64,000 nt of DNA from Brasilonema sennae CENA114 (GTDB lineage Bacteria; Cyanobacteriota; Cyanobacteriia; Cyanobacteriales; Nostocaceae). Each line of letters begins with the position of its first letter. The stretch's first letter is position 1. Below the pieces are notes generated by a model. The model saw nothing but the letters and a program-made list of their open reading frames with translations, searched no databases and was not told the DNA's origin. The stretch is taken from the NCBI RefSeq assembly GCF_006968745.1, contig NZ_CP030118.1, positions 2,554,654-2,618,653 on the forward strand, written 5' to 3'. This document shows positions 39,771-48,810 of the stretch, piece by piece. A program made the translations under genes and the position numbers.

Positions 39771-40151
39771 AAAGCGGCACAACAACCTTGTTGCAGCAGG
39801 CTGCTGAAAGCCGTTGGTTTGGATGCAACCGAGGCAAAACCTTGGCTAAATAACATTTTCAACTGCAACAAAAATGCACCTTACCCACAATTGCTAAATA
39901 CGCAGTACGATCGCATCCCTCGCGTAGGGTGCGTTGTCGCAAAGCGCAACGCACCTTACTAGCAATTTGATACGATTAACAAAGTGGGCGATCGCCTACA
40001 ACCCAACTTACAGCTATTTTCAGGTAAATGAACCACATTTTTTGCCTCACGCAAAGGCGCAAAAGTGCAAATAAGAACGCAATAATGTGGTCTAAATAAG
40101 TGAAAACTGCTGTAAGCCGATCGCCCTCATCAGCAAATTTGCAAAAACACT
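39771..40151. other. Spacer with the third REP hairpin
   Basis: No gene is visible in these 381 bp. Around the REP copy at 39926 are several GCGATCGC-like sites (near 39910 and 39988). The end of the spacer runs directly into the start of the 192-residue unknown gene. Confidence 0.5.
39926..39956. repeat. REP hairpin 3, distant from the RAYT gene
   Basis: This is an exact reverse-complement match over the arms and core of the hairpin at 38351 (arms GGTGCGTTG and CAACGCACC). It lies 1.6 kb from the RAYT gene between two cargo genes, implying movement within the element. Confidence 0.8.
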
Positions 40152-40730
40152 ATGGCAAAGCGTAAAAAAAGCAATCTCCAGTGGATTAAAGAAACGCTTG
40201 AACTAAAACCCGATCATCGTTGGGAATCTCCATCAGGTTACAAGATTTTTGTAGCAGATCGGGGAGTTGTTCGCTTCAATGTTCCCCAGAATTGGGTTTT
40301 TGAGCCACAAGAAAAATCGTTCAAGTTCCTCGATAGAAAACCCCCCAACGATGATTGCTGCCTGGAAGTATCTTTCAATCGCCTACCACCCAATGACTGG
40401 AGCCAGTTTCCGTTAAAATCTACCTTGAAGAAAGTCATAGAAGACGATAGTCGTAACGTCATTGAATCGGGAGAAATCTTTACCATCAAGCGCCAAACCG
40501 CCAGGATTGTGTGGACAGAAATCAAATTTATCGACACCCAAGCAGAGCCACGCGAAGCTTTTTCGCGGACTTGCATTGGTTTAGGGTCGAATGTTCAGTG
40601 CTTGATAACATTCGATTATTGGGCAGATCAAGCAGAGCAGCTAATATCTGTTTGGGATGAAATGATGCGTAGTTTGACACTAGGGCTGTATATCCGTGAT
40701 CCAATGACTGGTGCAGCTTTCCCAGACTGA
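40152..40730 (+). CDS. Unrecognised 192-residue protein in the nifD element
   Basis: I do not recognise a family with confidence. The basic N-terminus (MAKRKKSNLQWIKETL) is followed by a beta-rich domain with GYKIFVADRGVVRFNVPQNWVF, an FEP-x-KSFKFLD turn, and LEVSFNRLPP. A C-terminal helix (ADQAEQLISVWDEMMRSLTLG) ends it. The VPxxWVF and WxxMMxSL arrangement resembles PsbP/Mog1-fold proteins, but this is weak. It has no signal peptide. Its role among the cargo genes is unknown. Confidence 0.5.
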   Translation: MAKRKKSNLQWIKETLELKPDHRWESPSGYKIFVADRGVVRFNVPQNWVFEPQEKSFKFLDRKPPNDDCCLEVSFNRLPPNDWSQFPLKSTLKKVIEDDSRNVIESGEIFTIKRQTARIVWTEIKFIDTQAEPREAFSRTCIGLGSNVQCLITFDYWADQAEQLISVWDEMMRSLTLGLYIRDPMTGAAFPD

Positions 40731-40856
40731 ACCACAAAATTAAAAAGTCAAAAGATAAAAGTAAAAAGTAAAAAGAGAAATGATTAAAATACAAGATTAG
40801 CGATGGAAGCGGAGTGAGATAGATGACAGAATTATTAAGACATCAGGGATTTTCAC

Positions 40857-41144
40857 ATGCATGTGATTACTCGTAAACGACTCAATGAATTTGCTAAACT
40901 CTATCCAGATACAAAGAACGCTCTGGCTCAATGGTATCAATTGGTGAAGCAAAATCAGTTTGCCTCATTTGTGGAACTCCGTGAAATGTTTCCATCAGCA
41001 GATCAAGTCGGTAAATTGACTGTATTTAACATTGGCGGCAACAAAGTTCGACTCATTGCCGCAATTCACTACAACCGCCAAAAAGTCTACATCCGGGCTG
41101 TGTTAACGCATTCAGAATATGACGAAGGAAAGTGGAAAGAATAA
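40857..41144 (+). CDS. HigB-type mRNA interferase toxin
   Basis: The 95-residue protein begins MHVITRKRLNEFAKLYPDTKNALAQWYQLVKQ and ends in VYIRAVLTHSEYDEGKWKE, the pattern of the HigB (RelE-fold) family that cleaves translating mRNA. FNIGGNKVRLIAAIHYNRQKVYI contains the conserved beta sheet. It overlaps the next gene by 13 bp, the standard toxin-first order of higBA. A function in stabilising the nifD element is a hypothesis. Confidence 0.85.
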   Translation: MHVITRKRLNEFAKLYPDTKNALAQWYQLVKQNQFASFVELREMFPSADQVGKLTVFNIGGNKVRLIAAIHYNRQKVYIRAVLTHSEYDEGKWKE

Positions 41145-41377
41145 TGCAAAGTTTCAACCTTGATCAAACCATCATTGCTTGGTCGTCCATTGCCGAAAAC
41201 GTCTTTGTTCCTCACACCGAAGAGGAATATGATCGCTTGGTCGAGATGCTTGATAGCCTTATCGATCAAGTTGGTGAAGATGAAAGCCATCCGCTGGCGT
41301 CTCTAATGGAAGTCATTGGTGTCTTAATCGAAAACTATGAAACTGAACAAATTCCTGAGTTAGAGGCGATCTCTTAA
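41132..41377 (+). CDS. Short HigA-like antitoxin partner lacking a visible HTH
   Basis: The 81-residue acidic protein (FNLDQTIIAWSSIAENVFVPHTEEEYDRLVEMLDSLIDQVGEDESHPLASLMEVIGVLIENYE) matches the N-terminal dimer or toxin-wrapping part of cyanobacterial HigA-type antitoxins. The usual C-terminal Xre helix-turn-helix is absent: the frame stops after PELEAIS. An internal ATG at 41144 (MQSFNLDQ) may be the real start. Either this is a short natural variant or the DNA-binding half has been lost. Repression of the operon would then need another factor. Confidence 0.7.
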   Translation: MERIMQSFNLDQTIIAWSSIAENVFVPHTEEEYDRLVEMLDSLIDQVGEDESHPLASLMEVIGVLIENYETEQIPELEAIS

Positions 41378-41773
41378 CTTCATCCAGTATGAATATGCAG
41401 TAGCGTGTTGTCGAGCGAAGGCGTTAAGCGTAGCTCTGCCGTAGGCAATCGCTACAACGGTTTACTTCTTGTGCGTCTCACACACAATCCCTAAATCGAC
41501 AAGATTTAGGCGATGTATACGACGGACTGCGCCAACGCAGTTAAACTTGCTCTAAGAAACTGATACTGTTTCAATTACAGACTCAATTAGGGTAAATATA
41601 TGGACAATTTCCATCTAATGTCCAAATAGGAATATTAGATGGAAAATTTCTGGATAACCACCCCAAATTAGGTAATTAGACGGAAACTTTTTGTATAGTA
41701 TTCTAATCTAAGTATGAGACGGAAAATGTCAGTCTAGTAACTAGTTTAGTATCTAAATGGAGTATGCACATAA
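41378..41773. promoter_or_regulatory. Spacer with motif cluster upstream of the TIR gene
   Basis: TTTCCATCTAAT (41608-41619) and its inverse ATTAGATGGAAA (41634-41645) form a 12-bp inverted repeat. AATTAGACGGAAAC (41674-41687) and ATGAGACGGAAAAT (41714-41727) follow as direct variants. The segment 41665-41708 matches 38393-38436 upstream of the PIN gene. The last motif is 47 bp before the TIR start. Bases 41400-41560 hold interspersed repeat sequence with no gene. Confidence 0.55.
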
Positions 41774-42649
41774 ATGACAGTAAGTGTATTTCTTAGCCAC
41801 AACAAGGAAGACAAACTTTTTGTCAGGAAACTTGCAAGAGATTTGGACAACCACGGCGTTAAAATTTGGCTTGATGAAGCTGAAATAAAAGTTGGAGAAT
41901 CTTTAATAGGAAAAATCAGAAGTGGTTTGGATAAAGTAGACTATGTTGCTGTTATTTTATCTCCAAATTCAATTGCTTCGTCTTGGGTACAGCGAGAAGT
42001 GGATGTAGCTATGAACCAAGAGATTATGAGGAAAAGAGTTAAAGTTCTTCCGATTATGTATCGGAAATGTGAATTACCGGATTTTTTACTTGGTAAGTTG
42101 TATGCTGATTTTACCGAAGAGTCTCGGTATGAAGATGCTTTTGAAAAACTTGTGCGTAGTATTGAGGTTGTGTTTAATAAAAATGCTCTTGAAAGCAGTC
42201 TTACTGCTGCTACCTTGGGGCAAGCATTGAACAAAGCTGCGATCATAAATCTTCCTATATTTAGTAAGCCATTTCACAGACCATTCCAATATATAGGTAT
42301 GAGCATTGCCTCCGCCTCAACTGCTGTGGGGCAAAGACCGAATGAAATCGGCAATATAATTATTGATAATGATGATTGTCATATGCTCCTTGAAGCTGAG
42401 GGTAATTTCATCAATTATGTTGAAATTGATCTGAAGAAAACAGCACCTCATTTGCAAACACAAGAGTTTGACTCAGTACCAATACTTGGCTCGCTTAGTA
42501 TAAATCCGTATGAACTAGAGCTTGTACGAAAGCAGACACACTTCCACACTTATTATGATCATAGAAAAAAGCTAAAAATAAGTGTTTCTTGTTTATATGA
42601 TGAAGCTCCTTTAACGGTAGGCTTTAGTGCAAAATACTATGGAATGTAA
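41774..42649 (+). CDS. TIR-domain protein with an unrecognised C-terminal domain
   Basis: Residues 1-135 are a TIR domain: VSVFLSHNKEDKLFVRKLARDL, KIWLDEAEIKVGESL, VDYVAVILSPNSIASSWVQREVDVA. Glu75 in SSWVQRE is at the position of the catalytic glutamate of NAD-cleaving TIR enzymes. Residues about 150-291 are beta-rich with no domain I can name (RPNEIGNIIIDNDDCHMLL, then VPILGSLSINPYELELV). Bacterial TIR proteins act as NADase effectors in anti-phage systems. No obvious partner (Thoeris ThsA, short Argonaute) is adjacent. It is the last cargo gene before the nifH-proximal recombination site. Confidence 0.82.
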   Translation: MTVSVFLSHNKEDKLFVRKLARDLDNHGVKIWLDEAEIKVGESLIGKIRSGLDKVDYVAVILSPNSIASSWVQREVDVAMNQEIMRKRVKVLPIMYRKCELPDFLLGKLYADFTEESRYEDAFEKLVRSIEVVFNKNALESSLTAATLGQALNKAAIINLPIFSKPFHRPFQYIGMSIASASTAVGQRPNEIGNIIIDNDDCHMLLEAEGNFINYVEIDLKKTAPHLQTQEFDSVPILGSLSINPYELELVRKQTHFHTYYDHRKKLKISVSCLYDEAPLTVGFSAKYYGM

Positions 42650-42914
42650 AATGGAGATTTTTTTGAATGTCCATCACTTTATTTAATCTAAAAAAATCTC
42701 ATTGAAAATAGTTTTTAATTTAACAGTTTTGATGTAAGCAAAATTCAAGCAAATCCTTAAAACCAGACTCGATAAGAGTTATATTGTCTGAAGCATCAAA
42801 AAAAGATTGTTCCTAGATAACCCTACAGCTCACATTTAGGCTAAAAATAGATTATTTTTGGTCTTAACGCTAAAAAACCTTTCTTTACCTGACTTTTCTG
42901 CGCCATCGCTAAGT
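42650..42914. other. End of the nifD element next to the recombination site
   Basis: No independent gene is visible. TAGGCTAA at 42837-42844 repeats a motif present three times at the other end (36146 inverted, 36211, 36222) and may be a recombinase or cofactor binding site. The unrearranged nifD frame reads through 42914-42836 and stops, adding about 25 element-coded residues. Confidence 0.45.
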
Positions 42915-42926
42915 CCGGAGTAATCC
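42915..42926. repeat. nifD-element recombination site, nifH-proximal copy
   Basis: CCGGAGTAATCC is identical to 36110-36121. It lies within the nifD codons for DYSG, just after the conserved QMHSW segment, so the junction is in frame on both sides. Confidence 0.93.
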
Positions 42927-44302
42927 CAAGAGTGCATTTGACGGAAAGGAAGACCCATCTTTTGGAAGACATACTTCTCTTTCACACCAGAAGCGACGAG
43001 GTCGGGCTTGAGTGCTTTGATAAACTCCTCGAACTCGTAAGCAGTAACGTCATCGAAAACGATAGTACCGTTTTCAATGTAGTTGGTGGTACGTTTGTAG
43101 TCGTCATTATGAGCAAACTCATAACCTGTACCAATCATTCTCATTCCCAAATCTTGGAAAGCGGGAACAACGTGGCGAGGACGCAAACCACCAACCATCA
43201 TGGCAACAGTTTTGCCTTCCAAGCCTGGACGATACTTGGCAACGATTTCATCCATCACTGGCTGGTACTTGGCGATGATCTTCTCAGCGTTTTCTTGGAT
43301 CTTCTCGTCAAACTTGGAAGCGATTTCCCGTAAGGATGCAGCAATCTTGGTAGGACCAAAGAAGTTGTATTCCAACCAGGGTATACCGTAAGCTTCTTCC
43401 ATGTGACGGCTGATGTAGTTCATCGACCGGTAACAGTGAATCAGGTTCATCTTGACGTTTGGTGTCTGCATCATCTCGTTGATGGTGCCATCACCTGACC
43501 ACTGGGCGACTACGCGCAAGCCGAGTTCTTCTAACAGGATGCGGCTAGCCCAAGCATCACCACCAATGTTGTAGTCACCGATGATTGCGACATCGTAAGG
43601 AGTAGACTCGAATTGCAGCTTGCCTTCTTTTTTTTCTTTGTCAGATCTGGTGAACACCCAGTCACGAACCATGTCGTTCGCAATGTGGTGACCGAGGGAT
43701 TGAGAAACACCCCGGAAGCCTTCGCAACGCACGGGAACAACAGGCTTGTCAATCTCTTTGGATGATTTTCTGGCGACAGCTTCAATGTCATCCCCAATCA
43801 GACCGACAGGACATTCAGATTGAATTGAGACACCACGGTTGAGGGGGAAGAGTACTTCGAGTTCTTCGATTAGTTTTATGAGTTTTTTGTCACCGCCGAA
43901 GACGATATCCCGTTCTTGGAAGTCAGAAGTGAAGTGCATGGTGCCAAAGGTGTCAACACCTGTGGTGCCGATGTAGTAGTTACGACGACCAGACCAAGAC
44001 CAGTAACCGCAACCGACAGGACCGTGGCTGATGTGGATCATGTCCTTAATTGGACCCCAGACCACACCTTTAGAACCAGCGTAAGCACAACCACGAGCGG
44101 TCATCACACCAGGAAGAGATTTGACGTTGGACTTAACGCCGCAGTCGGACTTGCCTTCTTCGTATACGTTTATATGCTTTTCCCGCTTTTTCTTAGCTTT
44201 GTCGGGGTAAGCGTCTAGAACTTCTTTAACTACTTGTTTTCTTTGTTCTACGAGCGCTTTTGGATCTTGCTCGGAAGATTTTTTGTCATCTGTATATGTC
44301 AT
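42915..44302 (-). CDS. nifD: Nitrogenase MoFe protein alpha subunit NifD, N-terminal part (interrupted gene)
   Basis: NifD carries the FeMo cofactor. This part encodes residues 1-462, including [38 protein letters not shown] (P-cluster ligands), [11 protein letters not shown], and QMHSWDYSG. The His in QMHSW (His457) corresponds to the Azotobacter cofactor ligand His442. The remaining 48 residues are encoded at 35965-36110. Without excision the frame continues into the element and stops at 42836, giving a truncated 488-residue chain. With excision it is 510 residues. It lies 132 bp after nifH. Confidence 0.96.
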
Positions 44303-44434
44303 AGTGTTCCTTGCTGGTGAATTACTGATGAGAAGGAAGGATGAAGAGTGAAGAGTGAAGAGTGAACCATTTATATTTCATTCTTTATTCTTCTGTCTTC
44401 AAAGGTGGGCTGCTTGCCCACCCTAGGGCATTGC

Positions 44435-45667
<1,233 letters not shown>

Positions 45668-46024
45668 TCACTTGTTCAAAATAGCGTCCTTCAAACTTGA
45701 GACGCGAGCAAGTGCAGCGTTTGTGTCCTCTGACGACACTCCACGCTGAGCTAGTGACTCACCAAGGTGCTTTGCAATCGCATCGAAGTGTTGTTGCTGT
45801 AGATTCATACCCGTGTGTACTTTTTCCATTTGACGACCCGTGTATTGGTTTGGACCGTCAAAGATCTGAGAGAATAAAGCAGCTTGATGACGACGCTGCT
45901 TGTCCAAATCTGTATTAGCGAAAAAGTGATTAAGGGTGTTGTCAGCCATGATGCGTTTGTAGAAATCATCCACTATTTGCTCAATACCCTGTTGTCCACC
46001 AAGTTGGTCGAATAATGTGCTCAT
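45668..46024 (-). CDS. glbN: Cyanoglobin, truncated (2-on-2) haemoglobin GlbN
   Basis: The 118-residue group I truncated haemoglobin has MSTLFDQLGGQQGIEQIVDDFYKRI, FFANTDLDKQRRHQAALFSQIFDGP and the proximal His region KVHTGMNLQQQHFDAIAKHL. GlbN binds O2 tightly and in Nostoc commune is encoded between nifU and nifH, exactly as here. The proposed role is delivering or scavenging O2 near the membrane under micro-oxic conditions. It is not found in every heterocystous species. Confidence 0.94.
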   Translation of the reverse strand: MSTLFDQLGGQQGIEQIVDDFYKRIMADNTLNHFFANTDLDKQRRHQAALFSQIFDGPNQYTGRQMEKVHTGMNLQQQHFDAIAKHLGESLAQRGVSSEDTNAALARVSSLKDAILNK

Positions 46025-46235
46025 ATCCTTTTCCTTTGAAGCGAGTTGGTTGGATACTGAAATTCGCGCACTTGAGCGCTAAAAACCTTCACTCTTGTTA
46101 CTCAAAGCTAGTGAATTTAGCTGTCAGTTTTTAGTAGAACTCAAGGGTTGATAAGGAAGACAATGATATGAGTCAAATCCTACTTGGTGTTTCAGGGTAA
46201 TGCATATTACAGTAGAATTGTAAAGTGCGTAAGTC

Positions 46236-47141
46236 TTAAAGCAATGATGGCTCAACCGCTTCTACGACAAGGTCTTTGCTCACGCGATCGCGCAATCTAG
46301 ATTCAATTGCAATCTTTAGTGTTGCTGTGCTAGAAGAACACGAACCACATGCACCTTGGAGCAGAACTTTTACAGAATCACCATCTACGTCGTACAGTTC
46401 TACGTCTCCGCCATCGGCTATGAGAACGGGTCTGACTTCTTCATCTAAGACTTTTTGAATCAGTGCAATTTTCTGCACTGGTGTCAGAGGTTTTTCGGCT
46501 TGCTGACTAGCCGTATTCTTTTTCAAGGAATTACCTGAAGGGGCAGCAGATTCTTGCCGTACAGATTCTATTATATCATCAATCGTTGCCAAACAAGATC
46601 CGCATCCGCCACCTGCTTTGACATAATTTGTGACTTCTTCGGCGGTGGTGAGATTATTTTCTCTAATCACACGCTTAATTTTTGTATCGCTAATGCCAAA
46701 ACAAGTGCAAACTAGCGCTCCTTCATCATCGTCTTCATGAACTTCGGGAGCAATACCTCGGTAATTATAGATAGCTGCTTCTAGCGCTTCTTGTCCCATC
46801 ACCGAGCAATGCATCTTTGCTTGTGGTAATCCGCCAAGATAGTCGGCAATCTCTTTGTTAGTTACCTTGAGGGCTTCGTCTAGGGTTGAACCCTGGATTA
46901 AATCTACCAAAGCTTCAGAAGATGCGATCGCACTCGTACAGCCAAAGGTTTGATAACGAGCTTCGAGGATTTTTTCAGTTGTTTCCTCAACTTTCAAGTG
47001 AAGTCTCAGGGCATCTCCACAAGCAATGCTACCGACTTCTCCAACAGCAATTTTGATTCCAGGTTCTGTAGAGTCTTCTAATTCCCCTTGATTTTTGGGA
47101 TTGTAGAAGAGATCCATCACTTTATCTGTATAGTCCCACAT
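46236..47141 (-). CDS. nifU: Iron-sulfur scaffold NifU
   Basis: The 301-residue modular NifU has an N-terminal IscU-like domain (GSIACGDALRL, FGCTSAIASSEAL, KMHCSV), a central permanent [2Fe-2S] domain (LVCTCFGISDTKI and GGGCGSCLATI) and a C-terminal Nfu domain (GDVELYDVDG, LQGACGSCSSSTATLK). All three are complete. It receives sulfur from NifS and supplies clusters to nitrogenase. It lies 186 bp after nifS. Confidence 0.96.
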   Translation of the reverse strand: MWDYTDKVMDLFYNPKNQGELEDSTEPGIKIAVGEVGSIACGDALRLHLKVEETTEKILEARYQTFGCTSAIASSEALVDLIQGSTLDEALKVTNKEIADYLGGLPQAKMHCSVMGQEALEAAIYNYRGIAPEVHEDDDEGALVCTCFGISDTKIKRVIRENNLTTAEEVTNYVKAGGGCGSCLATIDDIIESVRQESAAPSGNSLKKNTASQQAEKPLTPVQKIALIQKVLDEEVRPVLIADGGDVELYDVDGDSVKVLLQGACGSCSSSTATLKIAIESRLRDRVSKDLVVEAVEPSLL

Positions 47142-47327
47142 AGCCGATTTCAGATTTGTTGATTTTGAACATTGGATTGGATTATTGGAAAGTTGGGGGG
47201 GGTAGGGAGCTTTCTCTCGAAAAGGCAGGACGCAAGGGAGATAAAGAGTTAATGTCCGGCGGATTCTTCCTCTCCCTCTGGTGGGTTTTCCCTGTTCCTA
47301 TGCTTCCTGTTTTCTCCCTTCTGTTCC

Positions 47328-48542
47328 TCATCTGCCTACACCAAGCACTGATTTTTCTTGTTGTTGCAGCCAACCGACATTATCATTCTTGAAGGGTGAG
47401 AGGGCACGTAGACGCTCTACAATATCAGGCATAATTGCCAGAACTGCATCAATTTCGGCTTCTGTTGTGTAACGGCAAAGGCTGAAGCGAATGGAACCAT
47501 GCAAAATGGTGTAGGGTAAGCCCATTGCTCGCAGAACATGAGAGGGTTCCAAAGAGCCAGAACTGCAAGCAGAACCGGATGAAGCACAAATGTTGTGTTT
47601 GTTTAGGTGGAGAAGAATTGCTTCACCTTCAATATATTTGAAACCAATGTTGGTGGTGTTTGGTAATCTGTTTGCTGGATCACCATTGACTTCGCAGTTG
47701 GGAATTGTGTTGATCAGAGTTTGCTCAAGGCGATCGCGTAACTGCTTCTCTCTGGCTGTCGCTTCTTCAAGATGTAATAATTCTAGTTCAGCTGCTTTGC
47801 CTAAAGCAACAACTCCTGGAACATTTTCTGTTCCTGCTCTTCTACCGCGCTGTTGTCCTCCGCCGATAATCATGGGACGGAACCGAACTCCGCGTCGTAG
47901 ATACAATGCACCAATTCCTTTGGGTGCATGCATTTTATGACCAGATAGAGTGAGCATATCAATGGTGCTCGTCTTCATATTCATGGGAATTTTACCCACA
48001 GCTTGCACCGCATCGACATGGAAGAGTGCGCCACTTTCTTTTACGCGCAACCCAATCTGCTCAATTGGGAAAACCGTACCGGTTTCGTTATTGGCATACA
48101 TAATTGTCACTAGGGCAGTATTGCCTGTCAATGAGGCTTCCAGTTCATTTAAATCCAACTGCCCTTGACGATTCACTGATAGATAGGTGACAGAATAACC
48201 TTGAGTTTCCAGCTGTTGGCAGACATTCAGCACTGCTGGGTGTTCGACTTGTGTCGTGATAATGTGTCGCTTTTGGGGTTGTGCCAAAAGCGCTGCACGA
48301 ATAGCGGCGTTATCTCCCTCAGTTCCTCCACTGGTAAAGATAATTTCTGATTCCTCAGCACCCAACAAAGCAGCCACTTGTTCTCGTGCAAGTCTTACTG
48401 CTTTACCAACTTGCCCACCAAAGGTGTGCATACTGGAGGGATTGCCGTAATAATCGCTGAAGTAGGGCAGCATCGCCTCTACAATTGCTGGATCTACCTT
48501 GGTGGTGGCGTTATTGTCTAGATATATGCAGTCTTTGTGCAT
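47328..48542 (-). CDS. nifS: Cysteine desulfurase NifS
   Basis: The protein starts at ATG 48542 (MHKDCIYLDNNATT). A TTG three codons upstream is possible. PLP-binding Lys is in TLSGHKMHAPKG, and the catalytic Cys is in the loop ASSGSACSSGSLEPSHV. Total length is 404 residues. NifS mobilises sulfur from cysteine for NifU. The C-terminal extension after IVERLRALSPF is short and variable. It stands between fdxN and nifU in the standard nifB-fdxN-nifS-nifU order. Confidence 0.96.
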   Translation of the reverse strand: MHKDCIYLDNNATTKVDPAIVEAMLPYFSDYYGNPSSMHTFGGQVGKAVRLAREQVAALLGAEESEIIFTSGGTEGDNAAIRAALLAQPQKRHIITTQVEHPAVLNVCQQLETQGYSVTYLSVNRQGQLDLNELEASLTGNTALVTIMYANNETGTVFPIEQIGLRVKESGALFHVDAVQAVGKIPMNMKTSTIDMLTLSGHKMHAPKGIGALYLRRGVRFRPMIIGGGQQRGRRAGTENVPGVVALGKAAELELLHLEEATAREKQLRDRLEQTLINTIPNCEVNGDPANRLPNTTNIGFKYIEGEAILLHLNKHNICASSGSACSSGSLEPSHVLRAMGLPYTILHGSIRFSLCRYTTEAEIDAVLAIMPDIVERLRALSPFKNDNVGWLQQQEKSVLGVGR

Positions 48543-48624
48543 TGCTTCCAATTTAATTTGATTACAACCAAAAATTTCTGAAAATCTGTATAAGATATCC
48601 GTTGAACAGTTATCAGTGAACAGT

Positions 48625-48720
48625 GAAGGAGTCAGGAGGAGGCTGCGCGTTGGACGGGTTTCCCGGCTTGTAGACGCCGGAGGGCTTCCCGCAGGGTAGC
48701 GCCTGCCGTTCAGGAGTCAG
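48625..48720. repeat. GC-rich interspersed repeat between fdxN and nifS
   Basis: GGCTTGTAGACGCCGGAGGGCTTCCCGCAGGGTAGCGCC-type sequence lies in an otherwise AT-rich spacer, and an AACAGTTATCAGTGAACAGTG short repeat precedes it. Related modules occur at 8.6 and 24.5 kb. Confidence 0.5.
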
Positions 48721-48810
48721 AAGTCGCAATTCTTTTTTTCTTGCTTCTGAATACTGAATTCAGAATTGCTGAATTCTTCTTCAAACTGATAACTGTTTAC
48801 TGGTTCAAGC

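Larger units (their letters stand above)
36111..42926. mobile_element. nifD excision element (about 6.8 kb)
   Basis: The element is bounded by direct repeats and interrupts nifD. One repeat-to-repeat unit is 6805 bp, shorter than the about 11-kb element of Anabaena PCC 7120. Contents in order on the plus strand unless stated: xisA; REP hairpin; RAYT transposase (minus); REP hairpin; PIN-domain gene; REP hairpin; unknown gene; HigB-like toxin with short partner; TIR-domain gene. The opposite orientation of xisA to nifD matches known elements. The cargo looks like defence or stress genes and not developmental ones. It is expected to be lost from the chromosome of heterocysts only. Confidence 0.93.
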
